Shown here in pieces: positions 1 to 12,595 of a stretch of 64,000 nucleotides of DNA (positions are counted from its first letter, which is position 1; the number at the start of each line of letters is the position of its first letter). Where the stretch lies: the NCBI GenBank assembly GCA_964023205.1, contig OZ026833.1, forward strand, positions 1,704,176 through 1,768,175, read 5' to 3'. A program made the position numbers and the translations under genes. The notes under the pieces are model-generated. The model did no database searches, was not told the DNA's origin, and saw only the letters and a program-made list of their open reading frames with translations. This DNA comes from Lutraria lutraria (Eukaryota; Mollusca; Bivalvia; Venerida; Mactridae).

Positions 1-1461
1 ACAAAATCATTGTTTTATTTATATTACTTCAAAATATGACATGCACATGACATGTAAATGGTTAATAAAATGATAAAATAATTCCTTGCGTGTTGAATTT
101 TTCAATTGTATCCATAGATAAATTTGTGTATTTGCGCATTATTTTGCGTAACATAACAGTGGCTACCCACGTAAAACATTGTGATAAGTTGTAACCATAA
201 TAGGACAGTTTACCTGTTACTGTCTGGTAAATCAAGGCGTAAGAACACAATATTCGTGCGAGTTCTTTGTGAGAGTTTTTACTAAATGAATGTATTACAT
301 TAAGGTCACCTGCTGTCCCCTCTGAAGCACTTAACTAGTGATATGTTGGGGATGGAAAAACAGTTAGGTAACACAGCACAACAAGTTATATACACTTTTA
401 TCTGAGGACATTCGAAATATTGTTGACTAACAAGAACTTCAGTGAGGTTAATGCCGTTCTTCAACGATATGTCAGTTACACACGGTGACTGGTTTACCTT
501 ACCAGATTGTCTGGACGGTATCCTAACAATTACTTACTTAACATTCCACAAGGATTCGGCAACTTCTCAATATTTCGAGGAAAATATTTGTCATATTTGT
601 CAAATTTTCATGCTTACAATCAAGCATGCACGACAGTACACAAACAAACAAAGTAACAATCACATATTATATTTTTCTAAATATGAAGGTCGTTTATATG
701 ATACAATAATATTTATTGAATACTTAGTATTTGAGAACACTCAAGAAAAGGTTATTATGTACTTGCAACTATAAAACAGGATGTGTACAGAATTAAAATG
801 CCGCTTCAATAAAATGATCCCAAGATACCGCCAGTTTACTTCAATATTTATCATGACGTGGTACATTTTACGCGAATATCTGTCGTCACGTGGTATATTT
901 TACATGAATATCTGTCGTCACATGGTATATTTTGGCGGCTAGTGATTTACTCTAGGGGAGATTATCGGGGAGGAATGCTAGTATGATCACCTTGCAATGA
1001 GATTAATCATAGGCTCCTCTTTCTTGTTTCCCTTTTACAAGTAATAGTCACACAATAACGATTAGCACGCAGAATAAATTTTGTCACCGATTCGCACCAC
1101 AACGCTTCCATTTGCACCTGAGCATGCGCAGTACATTTGTTCAAATTCGTAAAAAAAGAAAGAGAGATACAGACCTGTACAAAGGAATCTTATTTAAAAG
1201 GTGCATGTCAAGAACGGGAAGTAAAGTCAATGAAATATTAACACGAATTCTATTAATTACAAAATCCCAACAGTGTTTAAAGTATGTGTTCGCTCAACAA
1301 AATCCCAACAGTGTTTAAGGTATAATGTGTTCGCTCAATCATCTACATGTATTGAGCGCAATTTATCTTTCAGAAATGATATTTTTGGTATAGTTAAACA
1401 TGTGAATACAAACTCAAATATTACGTCTTTGTCCATTATATATTTGCATTTTCAGGTTCAA
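1..1461. other. Gene-free AT-rich flank
   Basis: No convincing exon is seen. Open frames here are short, lack recognisable domains and show no paired splice sites. Two small tandem repeats stand out. A ~32-bp unit ending in ATATCTGTCGTCACRTGGTA occurs about three times at 850-935. A 20-bp block (AAAATCCCAACAGTGTTTAA), followed by a shared GTGTTCGCTCAA, occurs twice at 1259-1340. Confidence 0.6.
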
Positions 1462-2545
1462 TTAGCCAACAATTCCGCCATTTAATTCGGAAAGATCTTG
1501 CAATAGAAATCCAGAAAATGTTGTGAACAAATTACTATTACTGTGAATAAAGTCAGACTGATCCCTACTTTGAACAGCTACGTCATCGCCTGTCTTCAAC
1601 TCTAGAACGACCATCTGACTTCCAGCATTATGCGCGGTGCTACCTTGCGCATACACATCGGCTTTGTTCACACCATTCACAACTAAGCCACAGTACGCCA
1701 ATTTATTTGGTAAAGTAAAAATGGTTGTATGGAATGCGTAAATTCCGGACACCGGTGCTGTGAACACGCCATGATGCTCGTTGTATCCATTTCCAACATT
1801 GGTGTACACACGGTCGAAAACAACATTCTGATTAACTCCCAAATTAGTCAGTGCGTGGGTAAGGACAGCTGTGAAAGCCACTGTTCCTTGAACGGGTAAC
1901 TGTCTTTCACTACGCATGTTCGAGACTTCTAAAATAAAAGAAAATGTGTACATGTATATATACATATTACATTTATATCAATTTATTTTATTACATCGAA
2001 ATATGATTAGTATTTGTATATGTACTTAATTATAGGATAAATAAGACACCTTATTTTACCAATGTAAGTATAGCATCTGGCTGTCACGAAAGCTGTGCCA
2101 GACAAAGCATGAAAAGGAACAAAGACTTTTGATAAGCGGCTTCCAAAGCAAATGGGAGGATAAATCAGACACAAATGTATTCTTTAGGCGTGAACGAGCT
2201 CTTCTGAGTTAAAAAAGGTAATGCACGTACTCGAATAAACATACATTAAACTATTTTATCTTGTTATTTCGTCCCACTCACCTTGACGTTTTTGAACAAA
2301 GTCATTTTACATTTCAACTTACGGTTCATGTCATTTTGTAATTGTGTCAGTCGCTGAATTTCTGTCTTTTGATCCTCAGTCACCTCATGTAGAACATCTA
2401 GTTTCCTCTGTTGAACTTCGAGTTGTCGTTGTTGCTCGTCCAAACGTGCCATCAATGTACTGATCACGTCTTCAGTGTAAACTTGTCCATTTGCAGACAA
2501 AAAGAATGCATTCGCCAACATTGAAACAATCCAAAACGTGTCCAT
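1462..2545 (-). CDS. C1q-1: secreted coiled-coil C1q-domain protein
   Basis: Two exons: 2545-2323 (signal peptide and stalk) and 1928-1462 (C1q head), joined in phase 1 over a GTAAGT...TTTTAG intron, 229 aa. Residues 1-20 form a hydrophobic signal peptide ending SANG. Next come a QVYTEDVIST segment and a short Gln-rich coiled coil (about residues 32-70). The head begins near QLPVQGTVAF and shows the C1q beta-sandwich signatures FDRVYTNVGNGYNEHHGVFT, SGIYAFHTTIF, AYCGLVVNG, GDDVAVQSRD and the terminal TTFSGFLLQD. Family knowledge: bivalve C1qDC proteins are secreted, trimerise through the head and bind microbial glycans. The basic site before the head is RSER here, not RSKR as in the downstream copies. 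A TTAAAT box lies at about 2593-2598, roughly 50 bp before the ATG. Only about 180 bp separate the ATG from the large satellite, so the promoter is compact or lies in satellite DNA. Confidence 0.92.
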
Positions 2546-2726
2546 TTTAACTAGTTGTTTACCGTTTGTTTGGTATTACTATTATCGGAAAGAATTTAAG
2601 CCACATTTTAATGGAAGATAACCTAATTAGACAAATACATGTACTGGTTTGAGAGTTTCTGTCTGATTATCTTACTGTTAAATCATAAGTCTTCGTATGA
2701 GTAACACTTACTAGTATTAACAACAT

Positions 2727-5700
2727 TGTACTGTATATTGTACATGTATTTATATATTGTACATGCATTTATATATTGTACATGTATTTATATATTGTAT
2801 ATGTATTTATATATTGTACATGCATTTATATATTGTACATGTATTTATATATTGTACATGTATTTGTATATTGTACATGTATTTATATATTGTACATGTA
2901 TTTGTATATTGTACATGCATTTATATATTGTACATGTATTTATATATTGTACATGTATTTGTATATTGTACATGTATTTATATATTGTACATGTATTTGT
3001 ATATTGTACATGTATTTATATATTGTATATGTATTTATATATTGTACATGCATTTATATATTGTACATGTATTTATATATTGTACATGTATTTGTATATT
3101 GTACATGTATTTATATATTGTACATGCATTTATATATTGTACATGTATTTATATATTGTACATGTATTTGTATATTGTACATGTATTTATATATTGTACA
3201 TGTATTTGTATATTGTACATGTATTTATATATTGTACATGTATTTATATATTGTACATGTATTTGTATATTGTACATGTATTTATATATTGTACATGCAT
3301 TTATATATTGTACATGTATTTATATATTGTACATGTATTTGTATATTGTACATGTATTTATATATTGTACATGTATTTGTATATTGTACATGTATTTATA
3401 TATTGTACATGTATTTATATATTGTACATGTATTTGTATATTGTACATGTATTTATATATTGTACATGTATTTATATATTGTACATGTATTTATATATTG
3501 TACATGTATTTGTATATTGTACATGTATTTATATATTGTACATGTATTTATATATTGTACATGTATTTATATATTGTACATGCATTTATATATTGTACAT
3601 GTATTTGTATATTGTACATGTATTTATATATTGTACATGTATTTATATATTGTACATGTATTTATATATTGTACATGCATTTATATATTGTACATGTATT
3701 TGTATATTGTACATGTATTTATATATTGTACATGTATGTATATATTGTACATGTATTTGTATATTGTACATGTATTTGTATATTGTACATGTATTTGTAT
3801 ATTGTACATGTATTTGTATATTGTACATGTATTTATATATTGTACATGTATGTATATATTGTACATGTATTTGTATATTGTACATGTATTTGTATATTGT
3901 ACATGTATTTATATATTGTACATGTATTTGTATATTGTACATGTATTTATATATTGTACATGTATTTATATATTGTACATGTATTTATATATTGTACATG
4001 CATTTATATATTGTACATGTATTTGTATATTGTACATGTATTTATATATTGTACATGCATTTGTATATTGTACATGTATTTATATATTGTACATGTATTT
4101 GTATATTGTACATGTATTTATATATTGTACATGTATTTATATATTGTACATGTATTTATATATTGTACATGTATTTATATATTGTACATGTATTTATATA
4201 TTGTACATGTATTTATATATTGTACATGTATTTATATATTGTACATGTATTTATATATTGTACATGTATTTATATATTGTACATGTATTTGTATATTGTA
4301 CATGTATGTATATATTGTGCATGTATTTATATATTGTACATGTATTTGTATATTGTACATGTATTTATATATTGTACATGTATTTATATATTGTACATGT
4401 ATTTATATATTGTACATGTATTTATATATTGTACATGCATTTATATATTGTACATGTATTTATATATTGTACATGTATTTGTATATTGTACATGTATTTA
4501 TATATTGTACATGTATTTGTATATTGTACATGTATTTATATATTGTACATGTATTTGTATATTGTACATGTATTTATATATTGTACATGTATTTATATAT
4601 TGTACATGTATTTGTATATTGTACATGTATTTATATATTGTACATGTATTTATATATTGTACATGTATTTGTATATTGTACATGTATTTATATATTGTAC
4701 ATGTATTTGTATATTGTACATGTATTTGTATATTGTACATGTATTTGTATATTGTACATGTATTTATATATTGTACATGTATTTGTATATTGTACATGTA
4801 TTTATATATTGTGCATGTATTTGTATATTGTACATGTATTTATATATTGTACATGTATTTATATATTGTACATGTATTTGTATATTGTACATGTATTTAT
4901 ATATTGTACATGTATTTATATATTGTACATGTATTTGTATATTGTACATGTATTTGTATATTGTACATGTATTTATATATTGTACATGTATTTATATATT
5001 GTACATGTATTTATATATTGTAAATGTATGTATATATTGTACATGTATTTGTATATTGTACATGTATTTATATATTGTACATGTATTTATATATTGTACA
5101 TGTATTTATATATTGTAAATGTATTTATATATTGTACATGTATTTATATATTGTACATGTATTTATATATTGTACATGTATTTATATATTGTACATGTAT
5201 TTATATATTGTACATATATATTGTACATGTATTTATATATTGTACATGTATTTATATATTGTACATATATATTGTACATGTATTTATATATTGTACATGT
5301 ATTTATATATTGTACATGTATTTATATATTGTACATGTATTTGTATATTGAACATGTATTTATATATTGTACATGTATTTGTATATATTGTGCATGTATT
5401 TATATATTGAACATGTATCTATATATTGTACATGTATTTATATATTGAACATGTATTTATTTATTGAACATGTATTTGTATATTGAACATGTATTTATAT
5501 ATTGAACATGTATTTATATATTGTTCATGTATGTATATATTGTACATGTATGTATATATTGTACATGTATTTATATACTGTACATGTATTTGTATATATT
5601 GTGCATGTATTTATATACTGTACATATATTTGTATACTGTACACGTATGTATATATTGTACATGTATGTAAATATTGAACATGTATTTATATATTGTACA

Positions 5701-6945
5701 TGTATTTATATATTGAACATGTATTTGTATACTGTACACGTATGTATATATTGTACATGTATGTAAATATTGAACATGTATTTATATATTGTACATGTAT
5801 TTATATATTGAACATGTATTTGTATACTGTACATGTATTTATATACTGTACACGTATGTATATATTGTACATGTATGTATATATTGTTCATGTATGTATA
5901 TATTGTACATGTATGTATATATTGTACATGTATTTATATACTGTACATGTATTTATATATTTACATTTATTTATATACTGTACATATATTTGTATACTGT
6001 ACACGTATGTATATATTGTACATGTATGTAAATATTGAACATGTATTTATATATTGTACATGTATTTATATATTGAACATGTATTTGTATACTGTACACG
6101 TATGTATATATTGTACATGTATGTAAATATTGAACATGTATTTATATATTGTACATGTATTTATATATTGAACATGTATTTGTATACTGTACATGTATTT
6201 ATATACTGTACACGTATGTATATATTGTACATGTATGTATATATTGTTCATGTATGTATATATTGTACATGTATGTATATATTGTACATGTATTTATATA
6301 CTGTACATGTATTTATATATTTACATTTATTTATATACTGTACATGTATGTATATATTGTACATGTATGTATATATTGTACATGTATTTATATACTGTAC
6401 ATGTATTTATATATTTACATGTATTTATATACTGTACATGTATGTATATATTGTACATGTATTTATATACTGTACATGTATTTATATATTTATATATTTA
6501 CATGTATTTATGTATTTACATGTATTTATATATTTACATTTATTTATATACTGTACATGTATGTAAATATTGAACATGTATTTATATATTGTACATGTAT
6601 TTATATATTGAACATGTATTTGTATACTGTACATGTATTTATATACTGTACACGTATGTATATATTGTACATGTATGTATATATTGTTCATGTATGTATA
6701 TATTGTACATGTATGTATATATTGTACATGTATTTATATACTGTACATGTATTTATATATTTACATGTATTTATATACTGTACATGTATGTATATATTGT
6801 ACATGTATTTATATACTGTACATGTATTTATATATTTACATGTATTTATGTATTTACATGTATTTATATATTGTACATGTATTTATATATTATACATGTA
6901 TTTATATATTGTTCATGTATTTATATATTGTACATGTATTTGTTA
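2727..6945. repeat. 4.2 kb satellite of a 19-bp unit
   Basis: About 220 head-to-tail copies of TTGTACATGTATTTATATA. From 2727 to about 5350 the copies are near-identical, with mostly single changes (TTTA/TTTG, CATGTA/CATGCA). From 5350 to 6945 they diverge (TGAACATG, TGTTCATG, CTGTACACG, units missing the TGTACA core) and form higher-order blocks. The unit contains the self-complementary TGTACA and TACATGTA. The plus-strand unit holds no stop in any frame, so very long meaningless open frames run through it. It fills most of the gap between C1q-1 and C1q-2. Confidence 0.97.
5610..6340. repeat. 360-bp higher-order direct duplication inside the satellite
   Basis: Sequence from about 5610 to 5975 recurs base for base 360 bp later (about 5970-6335), including its rare variants TGTACACGTATG, TGAACATG and TGTTCATG. 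A third partial copy sits 800 bp from the first (5761 onward matches 6561 onward). Exact identity over some 360 bp points to a recent duplication or conversion event. Confidence 0.9.
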
Positions 6946-7258
6946 AAAATGCCTTCGGAACTTGAACGTCGCATTTTTCGAACTTACTCCTTTTTGTTGT
7001 TCATATAATTGTGTAGATATAAAGTCTTTAGTCAAACTTGTGAATTTATTAGATAATCGTCTATTGATACAATGGGTAAAGGTGAAAAGAAACTATCCAA
7101 TATTTTTTTATACTTATATTGTTTATTCGTCTAGCTATATATCTGTAGATAAACAAAATAAACGAAACACCGACTAATACAAACATGAGACAAGTAAACA
7201 AGGAAACAATGCGAAAAATACTGAAATCGAGTTCGTTACATTTGCATATCAGGTTGAG

Positions 7259-8409
7259 TTATCCTACGATTTCACCATTGAAATCGGAAAGATCTTGCAA
7301 CAGAAAGCCAGAGAATGTGGTATAGATATTACCGTCACTGTGAATATAATCAGACTGATGCTTATTTTGAACAGCCACGTCATCGCCTTTGTTCAGCTGT
7401 ATCACAAGCATTTGACTTCCAGCATTAGACACACTACCGCCTTGTATATAGACATCTGCCTTGTAGGATCCGTTCACAACAATGCCACAAAAAGCTAGTG
7501 AATTTTGATGCGTATAGATAGACGTATGGAATGCATAAACCCCGGACACGGGGGCTGTGAACACGCCATGAAACTCATGGTATCCATCTCCAACGTTTGT
7601 GTACACACGGTCGAAAACAATATTTTGGTCAACTCCAAGATTATTCAATGGGTGAGTAAGGACAGCATTGAAAGCGACAGTTCCTTGAACTGGTAGTTGC
7701 CTTCTTCTTCGCCCGTTGATCTCTGAAAAAGGAGATTATATTTGTCAAACAAATGTACGTGGCTATTGAAGCATGAAAAATAAAGGAAATAGGGATGTAT
7801 ATTTTGTGACAGTTTGGTTCCCTAATTGAAAATTAACTAGCGGCGGGAAGGTCAAACACAACGTAGGTAGAAAATTAAAATATCGAGGATTTCTTAGTTA
7901 AGTGACGACATGTACGAACTTAGTTAGCTGAAACATACAAAAGATATTTTAATTCTTGTCATTTTATCAAACGACGTAAATACACACTCACCATGTCGAA
8001 GCTGCACAAACTCATGCTGCTTTTGTTTTGAAATAGAATTCAAATCTTCTTGAGATTGTTTCAATCGCTGAATTTCTATGTGTGTATTATTAACCAATTC
8101 TTGCTGAATAGCGTCAAGTTTGTTTTGTTGGGCAACAATTCGCTTTTCTTGCGTTTCAATTTGACGTTGTTGTCTGTCAATCTTGCTTCGTAATGCATCG
8201 ATGGTGCGCTGTTGTTCGTAGGTCAGTCGTTCATGTGCATCAGTTTGACGTTGTTGTGCTTCGATCTTGTTTTGTTGTGCATCAATTTGTTGTTGTTGCT
8301 CGTCAAAACGTGCCATGATCGTTCTAATCACGTCATCGGAGTAAACTTGTCCATTCACCGTCAAAACGAGTAAATTCACAACAATGAAAACAATTAAAAA
8401 CGTTCCCAT
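7259..8409 (-). CDS. C1q-2: secreted coiled-coil C1q-domain protein
   Basis: Exon 1 is 8409-7992 and exon 2 is 7722-7259, joined in phase 1 across a 269-bp GTGAGT...TTTCAG intron, 293 aa. I chose the ATG at 8409 because it opens the signal peptide MGTFLIVFIVVNLLVLTVNG; the frame stays open upstream, but a TATA-like CTATAAG at about 8459-8465 leaves little 5' UTR. Residues 21-130 are a long coiled coil built of Gln-Gln heptads (QQRQTDA, QQRTIDA, QQRQIET, QQNKLDA). A run RRRR precedes QLPVQGTVAF, the first strand of the C1q head; signatures FDRVYTNVGDGYHEFHGVFT and TTFSGFLLQD follow. Role inferred from the family: secreted multimeric lectin-like immune recognition protein. It is the template for C1q-3. 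Confidence 0.92.
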
Positions 8410-9546
8410 TTTAATACAATTCAAACCTATGTCAAGTACAACAATTATCTGAAAGAACTTATAGAGCATATACAGACGGATGATAACCTAATTATACCGT
8501 TATCATTTTGAGATCTTATTGGTTACACTATAATCATTAGTGTATTATAAGAAAGCACGTATTTTATTTCTTTGTACAAAACATGATTTACAAATACATT
8601 TGTATCCACACAAATTACTCAGTAATAATACGGCGAGATAAGGTGGTGGTGTTGAGTTTTAGTTAAATCTGCTCAACTCAAGATTTCCGTAGTACGAATA
8701 TAAACCACAGATAGTTCATGTATTGAACGTACAATGTACACTCGGTGCACATGTATGTATATATCTATATAAATGTGTGTATCATAATTATGTTATTCCA
8801 TACTGAAAACAAATTGCACATTGAACATACTGTGACCTATGATTTTTGGAAACTGAACGAAATTTTAGCGCTTGGTGGACATGCATTTTGATGCAGACCA
8901 AAGTACTACGTTTTTCTACACCCACCATGCAGTTGTTAAACTATTTGCAGTTCCATGTTGCAGTGCAAGTCTATGTACGTTCAGTTTCCAGGAATCATTT
9001 CGGTGCTTTGATTTGCATTGTGTTCAACCAGTCTACGATCATTGTCTGGTTATTATTTATCTAACTCTTTGCTGCCAATCATATTGTTACCATGACGTCC
9101 GTGCTTATTAGTCACGCCCATCATGTACAACCTGCTTAAGCCAATTCAAAGGTTATCTTTATCATTATGTGCAAATCGTGTGATCTTTTCGCCAGCATTA
9201 TATGTGTTAGAGTTTCATTATGAAGCTTCTGCTAATTTTTATACATGTACATCAACTTTTGTTTGTTTTAAGAGCGAAATAAAGAGTGTCGGGTTGGCCA
9301 ATGACATGCACGTTACATGTATACGTGTTAAAACCAGAGATTCATGTTCGTAGTTCACTGTATACAATCATATCCCTTGTTTTAGTTCTTAAGAATGTGA
9401 TTGAGAGAACAAAACAATTAGAAAATACCAGGCTGTACATTTATTTAAAATCCTCTACATCAGGAACCATCCAAATGCATCTAAATCAAATTGAAAAGGA
9501 AATAAGTCGAGGTTGTTCTTGGTCCTATTTTCATCATCTGAAACAA
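8410..9546. other. Spacer upstream of C1q-2
   Basis: No gene seen. The stretch holds one copy of the ~200-bp upstream module (8841-9023) and sequence 9100-9540 that is repeated, with an insertion, at 17490-20810. Short open frames at 8846-9111 and 9123-9353 are reproduced in the duplicate but have different ends and no domain, so I do not call them genes. Confidence 0.6.
8841..9023 (+). repeat. C1q upstream module, copy a
   Basis: First of five related ~160-200 bp blocks found 380-630 bp upstream of C1q start codons in the duplicated units. It opens with TTTTTGGAAACTGAACGAAA, runs through a CATGMATTTTGATGCGGACC-like core and ends GTTCAGTTTCCAGG...TTTGCATTGTGTT. The palindrome at its start is degraded in this copy. 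It may be a shared regulatory region or simply a mobile-element remnant. Confidence 0.6.
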
Positions 9547-10795
9547 TTACATGTGAATTTCTCCGTTGAAATCAGATAGATCTTGCAACAGAAATCCTGA
9601 AAATGTTGTGTGGATATTACTATAATTGCTATCAATATAATCTGCCTGCTGCCTGTTTTAGACTGCCACGTCATCGCCTTCGCTCAATTGTACGACAATC
9701 ATTTGGCTTCCTAAACTGTGAATGGTGCCTCCTTCAGCATAAATATCTGCTTTGTTGGCACCATTTACAATTATGCCACAATAAGCAAGGTGACTGGGAT
9801 GTGTTAAAATGGATGTATAGAAAGCATAGATTCCAGACACCGGGGTTGTGAATACACCATGATGCTCGTTGTATCAATCTCATAAATTGGTGTATACTCG
9901 ATTGAATACAAGATTCTGGTTAACTCCAAGATTTGTCACGGCGTGATCTAGAACTGCCGTAAATGCCACAGGTCCTTGAATTGGCAATTCCCGTTTACTT
10001 CAGTCGTTTGGAACATTGTTGTCTAAAATAGGGAAGAAAATGGGGCTTTATTGTACATGGCATCCTCATCTTCAAATACATGTTCGCGTTGTTATATCTC
10101 CGTTATAGGCTTCGTATTGCAGCAGTACATATTTAAAGAAATACATCAATTCAGTGTTCTATTGTGCACGTTTCAGTTATTCGTTCCTCCCACACAGACA
10201 AATATTTATCATTATTCAATATTATTAAAATAACTTGCTAGGTTACTTGACTTAAATTTATAACATACCACAATACTTCGCGATCAACCAACTACATGTA
10301 TATATATTCGTTGTATTTTTATATATTACATTCTGTAAAAAAATACCATCAAATCATCAAGTCATAAAATATACACTGACTTAACGATTGATCATGATAA
10401 ATGAAAACCAATTTCTTGTCCATGATATGATATTTTCTTTTATCATATTCTACCATACCCGACAATGCTCCAGAGAGAGCCCTGTGCATTACTAGAAGAA
10501 GAAGATCAATGAAGATTAACAGATACTTACCATTTCCATGGTCAACAAACCGTTCTTGTTTCGGTGTTAGTGGGTCTATTCGCATATTGTTATCTTGAAC
10601 CTGTTTATGGGTCAGTCGCAGAATGGCCTGTTGTTGTTCCTTTACAACATCTTGAAGCGCGTCAATTTGGTGTTGTTGCTCGTCCAAACGTTTCATCAAA
10701 ATGGTGATGACGTCATCAGTACGTAGTTCTCCACTGACAAGCGGAAAAAGATATTTACTAAAATCAACGCTGTGAAAAAACATGTCTACGTTCAC
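9547..10795 (-). pseudogene. psi-1: C1q-domain pseudogene
   Basis: Exon 1 is 10795-10531 and exon 2 is 10022-9547, with intact GTAAGT and TTTTAG splice sites and phase-1 join. The stalk (GELRTDDVITILMKRLDEQQ...) is open. Its leader reads MNVDMFFHSVDFSKYLFPLV because one A was gained and one lost relative to psi-2, so the hydrophobic core is weakened. Exon 2 has four in-frame stops: TGA in PND*SKRELP (an old CGA), two TGAs in the YTNL*D*YNEHH stretch (probable GGA sources), and TAA after GDDVAV (an old CAA). The remaining C1q motifs are recognisable through TTFSGFLLQD. It is homologous to psi-2 at 20.8-29.4 kb; both are dead, by different lesions apart from a shared loss of constraint. Confidence 0.9.
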
Positions 10796-12595
10796 AAATG
10801 ATGGATGTATTATATCTAATGTTCAGATATGGTGTCCTAAATTGATAAACAAATGCTTCCTTAGACGCATACGTGCTGCTAGGTTACTTACAAATGCTTT
10901 AAAAAATTATTTCGTAAATCGCATGCAATCAACCACGTAATACTTTAAAGTTAGATAAGTAGGTTTATACACCATGTATTATGTCAAGCAATTAACGAAA
11001 GTTGTAGTGTTTGGTAAATTCCGAATTGAATTCTGCTTTATGAGACGGTAGAGTTTGGGAATAATCCAACGGCTATAATTCAATGATTATAAGTTATAAC
11101 AATTACAGCTAAACACTTCACATATTACAGCCTCAGAGCTTTGATGATATCATCTTTATCATGTATGTGCATGTTGCAAAGTGACTACTACCATTTGATG
11201 TTCATGTTGTCAGGTACAGAAAAACGTGATTGCGAGTTAACAGACCAACTCTATTTTACGACCAACCAAACTCGTTTTCTTTCGTCAAGTAACTCATACA
11301 TTTCTTTTTTTTATGAAAATGAACTAAAGTTCAGTTTTCCTTATAGTCGTCACTCGGTCAGCGCGCATGAATTTATTGCGGACCAAAGTACTATGTGTTT
11401 CTAGTTCCGCCATGCAATTATAAAACTAGTTCCTGTTTCATGTAGCGGAGCAAGTCTATGTAAGTCCAGTTTCCATGAGTACTTTGATTTATCCTATGTG
11501 ATTTAACTTGGTCGTTTTATTCAATTCATATGTACACACATGTATATGTATATAATTATCATAGGCATGTTTGTATATCTATAAAAACTACCATGTATCT
11601 TGTATTTTGGGTGCTTTACTCCCTATGACATCATTAATAAGTCACAACACACTCCACCTACCAACATCATTAAGCAAATGTCCCATTTACCCTATTATCA
11701 TATGGAGCTTAATATACATACTGCGCATTATACGCGTATATATAAAATATATGTATGTATTGGGTTGACAATAATTTGGTTGGTATAAACATCATTATTA
11801 CAGAGACTACAGAAATGATCATACACTGAATGTGAGAATGTGGATTGTTTAGATTTTCAAAAACCATGACACGTACTTCTAAATTGATCGTTTTAATTGT
11901 GTTCAATGAAACCTGATTAATCATCATATTACAATATAAACGGCACTTTAATCAGGGAAGTATTTAAGCATAATTCATCTACATATTCTCGTTGCCTTTC
12001 AGTGTAACAATACGAAAAACTGAATTATCAAAAACGGTATAGATATAGATTTATACATACAATGTATTGTGGTCTGTTTACCATAATATTAGGATTGATG
12101 TATGTGGGTGTACAGTTGAAGTGCGACAATTTGAAATACAAAGGAACCATCCAAACATTTCAAAACGACCGCATAGTTCAAATTATCGTATGATAATTTA
12201 GCGATGATTTTGTCTCTTTCTATTTTAATGCAGCATTATTATAAATTATTAATATAGTTTCTTGATTAGACAAAACATAGACAAACCAACGATAAACGTA
12301 TCCACATGGAGGTCTAAAAGGAACCAAACAATACACAATAATAACATAAAAACAAAATAAAGAAAATGTCTGTTTAATAGTATTACTATAGTTTTATTTA
12401 ATCCATTATCAGAATATATGTACAAAATAGTTCAATTATCCAGAGTTTTGTCCACTGAATTATGTAAGTTCTTGTACAAAATTATTAGACAAATATACTT
12501 TAAGAAGTAAAATGTTTATTCACAGTTACACATGACGGCTAAATACTATACGCTTGTCCATTATAATTATGTTTGCATTAATTTCCATATTCAGT
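10796..12595. other. Gene-free spacer upstream of psi-1, duplicated at 29.4-30.6 kb
   Basis: No gene seen. Nearly the whole stretch aligns with 29364-30627 (shared landmarks: GTTCAGATATGGTGTCCTAA at about 10821/29389, the upstream module at 11313/29754, and CGTTGCCTTTCAGTGTAACA at about 11990/30392). A TACAGTTGAAGTGCGACAAT sequence near 12110, also near 30495, resembles a pogo/Tigger terminal repeat. Positions 12200-12595 are simple AT-rich sequence. Confidence 0.6.
11313..11500 (+). repeat. C1q upstream module, copy b
   Basis: Second copy, about 520 bp upstream of the psi-1 start codon. It begins with a near-perfect palindrome (TGAAC-taaa-GTTCA extended by AAAA/TTTT-type arms, about 11316-11340) and continues through GCGGACCAAAGTACTA to CAGTTTCCATGAGTACTTTG. 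Confidence 0.65.

Noticed and set aside
442..774. 110-codon open frame
   Set aside because: No recognisable domain, AT-rich codon content like surrounding DNA, and no promoter or splice context.
2726..5351. Very long open frames (up to 864 codons) of [16 protein letters not shown] peptides
   Set aside because: They run in all three plus-strand frames of the 19-bp satellite, which simply lacks stop codons. There is no start context, domain or splice structure.
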